A DNA stretch of 5,768 nucleotides from Actinomycetota bacterium (GTDB lineage: Bacteria; Actinomycetota; Actinomycetes; S36-B12; CAIYMF01), in NCBI GenBank assembly GCA_009699025.1, contig WLOZ01000142.1:1-5768 (forward strand), given 5' to 3'. Numbering within the stretch: the first letter of the stretch is position 1; every line of letters starts with the position of its first letter. Position numbers and translations under genes: made by a program. The notes beneath the pieces were generated by a model that made no database searches, had not been told where the DNA came from, and saw nothing but the letters and a program-made list of their open reading frames with translations. This document shows, one piece after another, positions 1 through 5,591 of the stretch.

Positions 1-17
1 CGCCATCGGCGAGGGGG

Positions 18-23
18 TTTTTT
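18..23 (+). terminator. Possible tail of an upstream terminator (T6 run)
   Basis: A run of five G followed by six T lies 40 bp upstream of cimA in otherwise GC-rich DNA. This is how the 3' side of an intrinsic terminator looks, but the 5' arm would lie outside the window, so the hairpin cannot be verified. It may instead be a chance homopolymer pair. Confidence 0.25.
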
Positions 24-51
24 GCTGCCCCAAACAATCCGCCCGCCACCG

Positions 52-57
52 AAAGGA
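52..57 (+). promoter_or_regulatory. Ribosome binding site of cimA
   Basis: The purine-rich sequence AAAGGA ends 6 bp before the ATG at 64. It is the best Shine-Dalgarno match near this gene and decides the start in favour of ATG 64 over an upstream in-frame TTG at 22, which has no such site and would add 14 residues unlike the family. Confidence 0.7.
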
Positions 58-63
58 CTCCCC

Positions 64-1647
64 ATGAGCCGCACTGACGACTCCTTCCACGTCTTCGACA
101 CCACCCTGCGCGACGGCGCCCAGCGCGAGGGCATCTCGTTCTCTGTCGACGACAAGCTCGCCGTGGCGACGCTGCTCGACGAGTACGGCGTGGGCTTCAT
201 CGAGGGCGGCTGGCCGGGGGCGATGCCCAAGGACACCGAGTTCTTTGCCCGCGCGGCGACCGAGCTGTCGCTGAAGTCGGCGCAACTGGTGGCGTTCGGG
301 GCCACCCGCAAGGCTGGAGTCGCAGTGGGCGACGACCCCCAGGTGCAGGCGCTGCTCGACTCGCTCGCACCCGTGATTACCCTCGTGGCCAAGAGCGACG
401 TGCGCCACGTGACCGAGGCCCTCCGCACCACGCTCGACGAGAATCTCGCGATGGTGCGCGACACTGTCGCTCACCTTGTCGACGCAGGTCGTCGCGTATT
501 CGTTGACTGCGAGCACTTCTTCGACGGGTACCGGCACGATCCCGACTACGGCGTGCGCCTGCTGGTGGCGGCGTTTGATGCCGGCGCCAGCGTGGGAGTG
601 CTGTGCGACACCAACGGTGGAATGCTGCCGGGCGGAATCTCGCGCGTGGTCGAGGACGTCGCGGCGCGAAGTGGGGTACGTCTCGGAATCCACTGCCAGG
701 ACGACACCGGATGCGCTGTCGCGAATACGATTGCTGCCGTTGAGGCGGGGGCCACGCATGTTCAGTGCACCGCCAACGGCTACGGCGAGCGCACCGGCAA
801 CGCCGACCTCTTCGTGGTGGTGCCCAACCTCGAGCTGAAGCTGGGCATGAGCGTTATCCCCGAGGGTCGGTTGCGCGAGACGGTGCGAATCTCGCATGCC
901 ATCGCCGAGATCGCCAACCTCGCCCCCGACACGCATCAGCCGTACGCGGGCGTGTCGTCGTTCGCGCACAAGGCGGGCCTGCACGCCTCGGCTCTCAAGG
1001 TGTCAGCCGACCTCTACAACCACTGCGAGGCCACCGATGTGGGCAACGACATGCGCGTGCTCATCACCGAGATGGCTGGCCGAGCGTCAATTGAGCTGAA
1101 GGGTCGCGAGCTCGGGTTTGATCTCACCGGCGACGCTGCGCTGCTCGGTCGCGTGGTCGACCGGGTCAAGGACCTTGAGGCTCAGGGCTGGACGTTCGAG
1201 GCGGCCGACGCGTCATTCGAACTGATCCTGCGCGACGAACTGCCGGGGGGCCGGCCGCGCCACTTCGAGGTGGAGTCATGGCGCACGATCGTCGAGCAGC
1301 GGCCCGGCGGCGAGGTGGTCAGCGAGGCCACCGTCAAGGTGCACGCGGGCGGCGAGCGCATCGTGGCAACCGGCGAGGGCAACGGGCCGGTGAACGCTCT
1401 CGATACTGCGCTGCGCTCGGCCCTGGTGCAGATCTATCCGGCGCTTGATGCCCTTCAACTCGTTGACTATAAAGTGCGCATCCTCGATGGGGCGCAGGGC
1501 ACGGGAGCCGTCACGCGTGTGCTCATCGAGACCCGCAATGGCGAGCACGACTGGACCACCGTGGGAGTGCACGAGAACGTCATCGCAGCGTCGTGGACCG
1601 CGCTGGAGGACTCACTCGAATACGGGCTACTGCGCGAGCAGGGGTAG
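64..1647 (+). CDS. cimA: Citramalate synthase (actinobacterial type)
   Basis: Predicted to condense pyruvate with acetyl-CoA to (R)-citramalate, the first step of the threonine-independent route to isoleucine; cytosolic. The 527-residue protein has the DRE-TIM metallolyase/alpha-isopropylmalate synthase fold. FDTTLRDGAQ (residues 11-20) carries the catalytic Arg16 and metal-ligand Asp17. The stretch IEGGWPG (46-52) is typical of the CimA branch. GIHCQDDTG (208-216) and GYGERTGNA (239-247) close the metal site, and HKAGLHASA (302-310) lies in the linker subdomain. Residues about 400-527 match the C-terminal LeuA-type allosteric dimer domain, so end-product feedback (isoleucine) is likely. Length is normal for the family. 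The usual H-x-H metal motif reads H210-C-Q212; from memory H-x-Q is normal in actinobacterial homologues, so I do not read it as damage. Isopropylmalate or homocitrate synthase is less likely given the CimA-specific motifs. The gene converges on the next one with 6 bp between stops. Confidence 0.93.
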   Translation: MSRTDDSFHVFDTTLRDGAQREGISFSVDDKLAVATLLDEYGVGFIEGGWPGAMPKDTEFFARAATELSLKSAQLVAFGATRKAGVAVGDDPQVQALLDSLAPVITLVAKSDVRHVTEALRTTLDENLAMVRDTVAHLVDAGRRVFVDCEHFFDGYRHDPDYGVRLLVAAFDAGASVGVLCDTNGGMLPGGISRVVEDVAARSGVRLGIHCQDDTGCAVANTIAAVEAGATHVQCTANGYGERTGNADLFVVVPNLELKLGMSVIPEGRLRETVRISHAIAEIANLAPDTHQPYAGVSSFAHKAGLHASALKVSADLYNHCEATDVGNDMRVLITEMAGRASIELKGRELGFDLTGDAALLGRVVDRVKDLEAQGWTFEAADASFELILRDELPGGRPRHFEVESWRTIVEQRPGGEVVSEATVKVHAGGERIVATGEGNGPVNALDTALRSALVQIYPALDALQLVDYKVRILDGAQGTGAVTRVLIETRNGEHDWTTVGVHENVIAASWTALEDSLEYGLLREQG

Positions 1648-1653
1648 CACGGG

Positions 1654-1932
1654 TTACTCGGCGATTTCTTCCCACCACTGGCACCACCACTCGAAGCCCA
1701 CGGGAATCCGCAGCTTCGGGTGCCAGCAGTAGGCGATGTCCTTGTCGGTGTCGAGGTAGTACAGGCAGTTACCGCACTTCTCCGACTGGTAGGGCTTAGC
1801 TCGCAGGATGGCGTCCTCGATGAGAAGGCCGAACTTCTGCGACAGCTCCTCGTCGAGCTCGACCGGCTCGGGGGCGGTGATGACCTCGTCGTAGAGGTCC
1901 TCGGTCTTGGATCCGTGAATGTGCTCAGTCAT
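1654..1932 (-). CDS. Small four-cysteine protein resembling a high-potential iron-sulfur protein
   Basis: The 92-residue product has an acidic N-terminal half (residues 1-50) and a cysteine- and Trp-rich C-terminal half. The cysteines are C53, C56, C69 and C84 (C-x2-C-x12-C-x14-C), and the chain ends with WWCQWW (82-87). This order, with an aromatic CLYY after the second Cys and a Gly upstream of the last Cys-x-x-Trp, resembles HiPIP proteins, which hold a [4Fe-4S] cluster and carry electrons. Chromatium HiPIP spacing is x2, x16, x13, so the middle loop is shorter here. There is no signal peptide or Tat motif, so it should be cytosolic, whereas classical HiPIPs are periplasmic. The ATG start has a good AGGA site 7 bp upstream. 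The + strand frame opposite lacks family features and is taken as a shadow. Redox partner and role are unknown; a zinc-binding protein is the main alternative. Confidence 0.8.
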   Translation of the reverse strand: MTEHIHGSKTEDLYDEVITAPEPVELDEELSQKFGLLIEDAILRAKPYQSEKCGNCLYYLDTDKDIAYCWHPKLRIPVGFEWWCQWWEEIAE

Positions 1933-1939
1933 AACGTGT

Positions 1940-1943
1940 TCCT
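1940..1943 (-). promoter_or_regulatory. Ribosome binding site of the HiPIP-like gene
   Basis: On the minus strand AGGA, within GATAGGAA, stands 7 bp before the ATG at 1932-1930. It supports this start and the reality of the small gene. I see no convincing -10/-35 pair upstream of it. Confidence 0.6.
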
Positions 1944-2036
1944 ATCACCGGGAGGGCTCGAGTGCCACCGCGGGTGGGCGCCGGGTCACGCCGGTTGACG
2001 CTGACTTCCTGACGCTGCCTGAACAACAGTGGGCAC

Positions 2037-2081
2037 CGATTGACCAAAGAATTCCGAGACGGTCATCGATTGACCAAAGAA
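2037..2081 (+). repeat. Two exact 15-bp direct repeats with 30-bp period
   Basis: CGATTGACCAAAGAA occurs at 2037-2051 and again at 2067-2081, start to start exactly 30 bp. The unit is AT-richer than its surroundings and begins 136 and 106 bp upstream of the ATG at 2173. The second copy also forms an inverted repeat with the bases before it (GGTCA at 2061-2065 and TGACC at 2071-2075). A tandem regulator-binding site for one or both divergent genes is the likeliest reading. TTGACC in each copy could be a -35 box, but no good -10 lies 16-18 bp after either. Confidence 0.6.
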
Positions 2082-2130
2082 GGCGGGCCGGGGTGCAGAG
2101 GTGCGCGGGCCCATCTCGTCAGGCGCCTTT

Positions 2131-2150
2131 CATCGCCGAGGCGATGCCTC
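2131..2150 (+). promoter_or_regulatory. Overlapping hairpins upstream of the fumarylacetoacetase-fold gene
   Basis: CATCGCC (2131-2137) pairs perfectly with GGCGATG (2140-2146); overlapping it, GAGGC (2138-2142) pairs with GCCTC (2146-2150). The two stems share bases and cannot form together. They lie 22 bp before the ATG at 2173. This may be an operator dyad or, if the transcript begins further upstream, an RNA element near the start site. Confidence 0.4.
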
Positions 2151-2159
2151 AGCGGGGGA

Positions 2160-2165
2160 TAGGGT
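2160..2165 (+). promoter_or_regulatory. Candidate -10 element for a leaderless transcript
   Basis: TAGGGT fits the actinobacterial TANNNT -10 pattern. Seven bases separate it from the ATG at 2173, so transcription would begin at or next to the start codon, as in the leaderless genes common in this phylum. No recognisable -35 lies upstream. The same bases (GGGTGAGG, 2162-2169) could be read as a close Shine-Dalgarno, so the call is tentative. Confidence 0.4.
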
Positions 2166-2172
2166 GAGGCGC

Positions 2173-2970
2173 ATGAAGATTGCGCGTTTCGCACACGGCG
2201 ACCAGGGCGGCGAGGTGTCGTTCGGGGTGGTCGGAGGCCTCGATGAGCACGACGAGCCCACCGACGCCACCGACATCTCCGAACTCGCCGGGCACCCGTT
2301 TGGCCCCGTCGATCTCACCGGCCGGGTTTTCCCCCTGCGCGACGTGCGGCTGCTGGCCCCGGTGCTGCCCAGCAAGATCGTGGCGGTGGGCCGCAACTAC
2401 GCCGACCATGTGGCCGAGATGGGAAACACAATCCCGCCCGAGCCGATGATCTTCCTCAAGCCGAGTACGTCGATCGTGGGGCCGGGCGACGCCATTCGAC
2501 TCCCGGCTTCGAGTGAGCAGGTCGAGCATGAGGCCGAACTCGCGGTGGTTGTTGGCAGGCTCTGCAAGGACGTTCCGGTCGAGCGCGCACTCGAGGTGGT
2601 GCTCGGATACACCTGCGCCAACGACGTGAGCGCCCGCGACTTCCAGCGCAGCGACGGCCAGTGGGGCCGGGCGAAGGGGTTCGACACGTTCTGCCCGCTC
2701 GGACCGTGGATCTCCACCGGCATCGACCCCGCCGACCTTGGCATCATGTGCGCGGTGGGCGACGACGTGCGCCAGCGCTCCACCACCGCGGCCCTGCTGC
2801 GCGATGTGGCTACCCTGGTGTCGTGGATCTCGCACGTGATGACCCTCCTGCCCGGCGATGTGATCCTCACCGGCACTCCCGCCGGCGTTGGGCCACTCGT
2901 GGCCGGCGACGTCGTGCAGGTGTCGATCGACGGCATTGGCACCCTCGAGAACCCGGTGATCAGTGCCTGA
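2173..2970 (+). CDS. Fumarylacetoacetate hydrolase-family protein
   Basis: The 265-residue cytosolic enzyme has the FAH C-terminal fold, whose members hydrolyse, decarboxylate or isomerise 2-oxo acids (acylpyruvate hydrolase, oxaloacetate decarboxylase, HHDD isomerase). After a divergent N-terminal part (1-65) come [13 protein letters not shown] (67-79) and FLKPSTS (94-100). The divalent-metal ligands are E120, E122 (HEAE) and D151 (NDVSARD). [12 protein letters not shown] (168-179) and [12 protein letters not shown] (231-242) complete the active site. Length is normal for the single-domain subfamily, and every expected catalytic residue is present. Substrate cannot be told from sequence. ATG 2173 is chosen; GTG 2164 would add three residues, and a GTG at 2101 would add 24 residues unlike the family. 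The stop overlaps the gltX start by 8 bp, and this gene commonly precedes gltX in actinobacteria, so the two are probably co-transcribed. Confidence 0.9.
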   Translation: MKIARFAHGDQGGEVSFGVVGGLDEHDEPTDATDISELAGHPFGPVDLTGRVFPLRDVRLLAPVLPSKIVAVGRNYADHVAEMGNTIPPEPMIFLKPSTSIVGPGDAIRLPASSEQVEHEAELAVVVGRLCKDVPVERALEVVLGYTCANDVSARDFQRSDGQWGRAKGFDTFCPLGPWISTGIDPADLGIMCAVGDDVRQRSTTAALLRDVATLVSWISHVMTLLPGDVILTGTPAGVGPLVAGDVVQVSIDGIGTLENPVISA

Positions 2971-4435
2971 CAACGCAGCCGTGCGCGTTCGTTTCTGCCC
3001 CTCGCCCACCGGTCACCCGCACGTCGGACTGGCGCGCACCGCGCTGTTCAACTGGGCCGAGGCTCGCCGTACCGGCGGCACCTTCGTGTTCCGCATCGAA
3101 GACACCGACTCTGCGCGCGACAGCGAGGAGTCGTACCAGTCGCTGGTCGACGCCCTGACGTGGCTAGGCCTCAGCTGGGACGAAGGGCCGGGCGTGGGCG
3201 GCCCACACGCGCCCTACCGGCAGAGCGAGCGCATGCACCTGTATCGCGATATCGCGGCACGACTGGTCGAGGCGGGTCTGGCGTACGAGTCGTTCTCGAC
3301 CCCCGAGGAGGTGGAGGCACGCCGGCGCGCGAACGGCCAGGACCCCAAGCTGGGCTACGACAACCGCGACCGCGACCTCACCGACGACCAGAAGGCCGCG
3401 TTCCGCGCCGAGGGGCGCCTTCCCGTGCTTCGGCTGCGCATGCCTGAGCGCGACTGGAGCTGGAACGACCTAGTGCGCGGCGAGATCACCTTTCAGAACG
3501 ACCAGGTCCCCGACTTCGTGATCGTGCGCACTAACGGTGAGCCGCTATACACGCTGGTCAACCCCGTCGACGACGCGCTCATGGGCATCACCCATGTGCT
3601 GCGAGGTGAAGACCTGCTGTCGAGCACTCCGCGCCAACTGGCCCTCTATGAGGCGCTCGGCCAGATCGGAGCCACCGACGGTTCGGTGCCGCTCTTCGGC
3701 CACCTGCCCTACGTGATGGGCGAGGGGAATAAGAAGCTGTCGAAGCGCGACCCCGAGTCGAACCTGTTCTGGTATCGCGACAACGGCTACCTGCCCGAGG
3801 CGATGGTGAACTACCTCGCACTACTCGGCTGGTCGATTGGCGACGACCGCGAGTTCTTCAGCCTCGCTGAGATGGGCGCGGCCTTCGACGTGTCGCGCGT
3901 GAACCCTAACCCCGCGCGCTTCGATCTCAAGAAGTGCACGGCCATCAACGGCGACTGGATCCGCTTCATTGGCGCCGACGACCTCGCGACCCGCATCGTG
4001 CCCTTCCTGCTGGCGGTGGGTGCATTGGCCGCCGACCCCACGCCCGAGCAGTCGGCGCTGCTGGGTTCCGCAGTGCCCCTGGTGCAGGAGCGGATGGAGA
4101 CCTTGGTGCAGGGGGCCGCGATGCTGGCCTTCCTCTTCGTCGACGACGTTGCGTTTGCCCTCGACGACGATGCCCGCGCCATGGTGGCCGACTCTCCCGA
4201 CGCGCTGGCCGCGGCCCGGCTGGCACTGTCCGACGTGGTGGTGTGGGTTGCCGCCGACATCGAGGGGGCGCTTCGGTCGGCCCTCATCGAGGGGATGGGA
4301 CTCAAGCCGAAGGTGGCCTTTGGGCCCGTGCGCGCGGCTGTCAGCGGCCGCCGCGTGTCACCCCCGCTGTTCGAGTCGTTGGAGCTGCTCGGACGCGACC
4401 GGTCACTCGCGCGCATCGACTCCGCACTGAGATAG
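2963..4435 (+). CDS. gltX: Glutamyl-tRNA synthetase, probably non-discriminating
   Basis: Charges tRNA-Glu with glutamate and, in bacteria without GlnRS, also tRNA-Gln, which GatCAB then amidates. The 490-residue class I synthetase has its HIGH-type signature at [10 protein letters not shown] (13-22), followed by FRIEDTD (43-49). The mid-region [15 protein letters not shown] (211-225) and the KMSKS-type loop KKLSKRD (257-263) are intact. The helical anticodon-binding domain fills about 320-490. The insert near residues 105-135 lacks the cysteines that bind zinc in some GluRS. Translation starts at GTG 2963 inside the last codons of the preceding gene (8-bp overlap, different frame). With only a weak ribosome site, translational coupling is likely. 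Both tRNA substrates are encoded just downstream. Non-discriminating specificity is inferred from phylum and context, not from a residue I can point to. Confidence 0.96.
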   Translation: MPDNAAVRVRFCPSPTGHPHVGLARTALFNWAEARRTGGTFVFRIEDTDSARDSEESYQSLVDALTWLGLSWDEGPGVGGPHAPYRQSERMHLYRDIAARLVEAGLAYESFSTPEEVEARRRANGQDPKLGYDNRDRDLTDDQKAAFRAEGRLPVLRLRMPERDWSWNDLVRGEITFQNDQVPDFVIVRTNGEPLYTLVNPVDDALMGITHVLRGEDLLSSTPRQLALYEALGQIGATDGSVPLFGHLPYVMGEGNKKLSKRDPESNLFWYRDNGYLPEAMVNYLALLGWSIGDDREFFSLAEMGAAFDVSRVNPNPARFDLKKCTAINGDWIRFIGADDLATRIVPFLLAVGALAADPTPEQSALLGSAVPLVQERMETLVQGAAMLAFLFVDDVAFALDDDARAMVADSPDALAAARLALSDVVVWVAADIEGALRSALIEGMGLKPKVAFGPVRAAVSGRRVSPPLFESLELLGRDRSLARIDSALR

Positions 4436-4475
4436 GCCCCGGCCCACCCGATTCGGGCTTCGAGCGTGTGGCCGG

Positions 4476-4481
4476 TATGCT
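4476..4481 (+). promoter_or_regulatory. Candidate -10 element upstream of tRNA-Gln
   Basis: TATGCT fits TANNNT and lies about 60 bp before the mature tRNA-Gln 5' end, in the 104-bp gap after gltX. TTCGGG at 4452-4457, 18 bp upstream, is only a weak -35. The tRNAs could be transcribed from here, by read-through from gltX, or both. Confidence 0.3.
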
Positions 4482-4539
4482 GATGCGGCATTGCCGGTCA
4501 GGCGTCTCTCCCGTAGTGGAGTGTCGAGCACATCGGTAG

Positions 4540-4611
4540 TGGGGTATGGGGTAATTGGCAGCCCGGCTGATTCTGGTTCAGCTAGTTCAGGTTCGAGTCC
4601 TGGTACCCCAG
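4540..4611 (+). tRNA. tRNA-Gln (anticodon CUG)
   Basis: A 72-nt cloverleaf folds completely. The acceptor stem is 4540-4546 with 4604-4610 (7 bp, including a U-A first pair as expected for tRNA-Gln). The D stem is 4549-4552/4561-4564. The anticodon stem is 4566-4570/4578-4582 with anticodon CTG at 4573-4575, and the T stem is 4587-4591/4599-4603 with loop TTCGAGT. The discriminator is G4611 and CCA is not encoded. It reads CAG codons. The weak U-A first pair is the feature by which GatCAB recognises misacylated tRNA-Gln, which fits the indirect glutaminylation pathway. Confidence 0.96.
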
Positions 4612-4652
4612 CGCAGCAGGAGAAGGTCCCTGTCGCGTTCAGCACGAAGTAA

Positions 4653-4725
4653 GGCCCCGTTGTGTAGTGGCCTAGCACGCCGCCCTCTCAAGGCGGTAGC
4701 GCGGGTTCGAATCCCGTCGGGGCTA
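4653..4725 (+). tRNA. tRNA-Glu (anticodon CUC)
   Basis: A 73-nt cloverleaf. The acceptor stem is 4653-4659 with 4718-4724 (first pair G-U). The D stem is 4662-4665/4675-4678. The anticodon stem is 4680-4684/4692-4696 with anticodon CTC at 4687-4689, and the T arm has loop TTCGAAT. The discriminator is A4725 and CCA is not encoded. It reads GAG codons, the preferred glutamate codon in this GC-rich genome. It lies 41 bp after tRNA-Gln and probably shares its transcript. Confidence 0.96.
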
Positions 4726-4733
4726 CGCGAGAG

Positions 4734-4760
4734 AAGGCCCAGGTCATTGACCTGGGCCTT
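4734..4760 (+). terminator. Strong hairpin terminator after the tRNA pair
   Basis: AAGGCCCAGGTC (4734-4745) and GACCTGGGCCTT (4749-4760) form a perfect 12-bp stem with loop ATT. Outside it, ACGCG (4725-4729) can pair with CGCGT (4762-4766). No T run follows on either strand, so it is a U-less hairpin as often found in actinobacteria. It stands between the + strand tRNAs and the minus-strand Fic gene ending at 4790, so it may stop transcription from both sides. Confidence 0.75.
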
Positions 4761-4789
4761 CCGCGTGGGCGAAGTGGTGGCGACAGGCG

Positions 4790-5446
4790 TCAGGAACGCG
4801 TGAAGGCCGCGAGCCGCGTGAAGTCGCCGCGGTCTGCTTCCTGCAGCGAGGTGACGTACTCATCCCGGGTCTTGCTCGAGGTGTCGAGCGTGGCGCGCCC
4901 CCAGGTAAAACGTGGCGTATCTAGGGCCCGCAGCAGCAGGTCGGTCATCTCTCGCGCGTGCCGTCCGTTGCCGTTCGGGAAGGGGTGAATCGCCACGAGC
5001 CGGTGATGGAATCGGTACCCAGCCTCGTCCACCGGCATCTGCTTACTTCCTCCGACCCACAGCTTCGCGTTGTCCATCAGGTCGCGCACGCCCACACTGA
5101 TCTCATCGGGGGGCACGCCGATGTTCACTTCCGAGTTGCGGTAGGTGCCGGCCCAGGACCAGACCTGGCCGAACATGTCGCGGTGCAAGGTGCGTACCGC
5201 TAGGTGGTCTAGGAGATCGGGCACGGCCGGTGTGTGCCATCGGCGCTTGCGTCGTGCGGCGAGAATGTTTCCCTGCTCGGCCTCGTTCAGGTCGCCTCGG
5301 GTTGAGACCCACGACAGGCGTAACCCGCGTGCCTCATCGTTGCTGAGGGGACCCGCGCGACGCAATGAGCGTGAGATGAACGAGCGGTGACGTCGCGCCA
5401 AAATGTCGTGTTGTGGCTGGCGTCGAGCGACTGAATGCGGGCACAC
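4790..5446 (-). CDS. Fic-domain protein, mobile mystery protein B type
   Basis: Fic proteins move AMP or another phosphate-linked group from a nucleotide to a target protein; many are toxins or virulence factors. The 218-residue product matches the 'mobile mystery protein B' family. Markers are STRGDLNEAEQGNIL (48-62), FGQVWSWAGTYR (92-103), NIGVPPDEI (108-116), the Fic motif HPFPNGNGRHAR (154-165, catalytic H154) and a tail ending LQEADRGDFTRLAAFTRS. In the general Fic motif the residue at 158 is Asp or Glu and binds metal; here it is Asn, which I recall as usual in this family. The partner, the HTH protein called mobile mystery protein A, normally precedes it, but nothing like it lies in 5447-5768. 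Residues 1-30 are Arg-rich and unlike the family. GTG 5446 is the only clear start, with TTG codons at residues 16 and 28 as alternatives, none with a ribosome site. Confidence 0.85.
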   Translation of the reverse strand: MCPHSVARRQPQHDILARRHRSFISRSLRRAGPLSNDEARGLRLSWVSTRGDLNEAEQGNILAARRKRRWHTPAVPDLLDHLAVRTLHRDMFGQVWSWAGTYRNSEVNIGVPPDEISVGVRDLMDNAKLWVGGSKQMPVDEAGYRFHHRLVAIHPFPNGNGRHAREMTDLLLRALDTPRFTWGRATLDTSSKTRDEYVTSLQEADRGDFTRLAAFTRS

Positions 5447-5465
5447 TAGGAATTTAATGCAATAA
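5447..5465. promoter_or_regulatory. AT-rich patch, possible divergent promoter
   Basis: This 19-bp patch is conspicuously AT-rich between the Fic gene and the rightward exported-protein gene. On the minus strand TAAATT (5456-5451) fits TANNNT and lies 4 bp from GTG 5446, which would give a leaderless or nearly leaderless Fic message. On the + strand TTTAAT (5453-5458) matches the -10 consensus at five of six positions. I find no good -35 for either direction. Confidence 0.35.
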
Positions 5466-5591
5466 GTGGCGCCGGCTCAGCACGCCTGGCGGGTCTACAT
5501 GAGAGAGGGGTGTGTTCCAGTTTCCCGGCATGCGCCACGACGCTCTGCTGGCCCCCGTCATCGGCTGCCACGGTTCGCGCCCTGGTCGATT

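Noticed and set aside
22..63. Upstream TTG start that would extend CimA by 14 residues
   Set aside because: No ribosome site, residues unlike the family, and a good AAAGGA serves ATG 64.
1720..1998. + strand open frame opposite the HiPIP-like gene
   Set aside because: The minus-strand frame has ordered cysteines and a proper ribosome site; the + frame has neither and runs through the spacer.
1996..2017. TGACGCTG direct repeat, 14-bp period
   Set aside because: Eight bases only and no further copies; weak beside the 15-bp repeats nearby.
2149..3009. Long minus-strand open frame (286 codons) antisense to the fumarylacetoacetase-fold gene
   Set aside because: High-GC antisense frame, His/Gly/Arg-rich and without family features; the + strand enzyme has all its catalytic motifs.
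4447..4457. CCCG-ATT-CGGG hairpin as a gltX terminator
   Set aside because: Only a 4-bp stem with no T run; too weak to call, so read-through into the tRNAs remains open.
4513..4549. GTAGTGGAGTGT and GTAGTGGGGTAT as a partial tRNA duplication upstream of tRNA-Gln
   Set aside because: Only about a dozen similar bases, with no cloverleaf remnant; consistent with chance.
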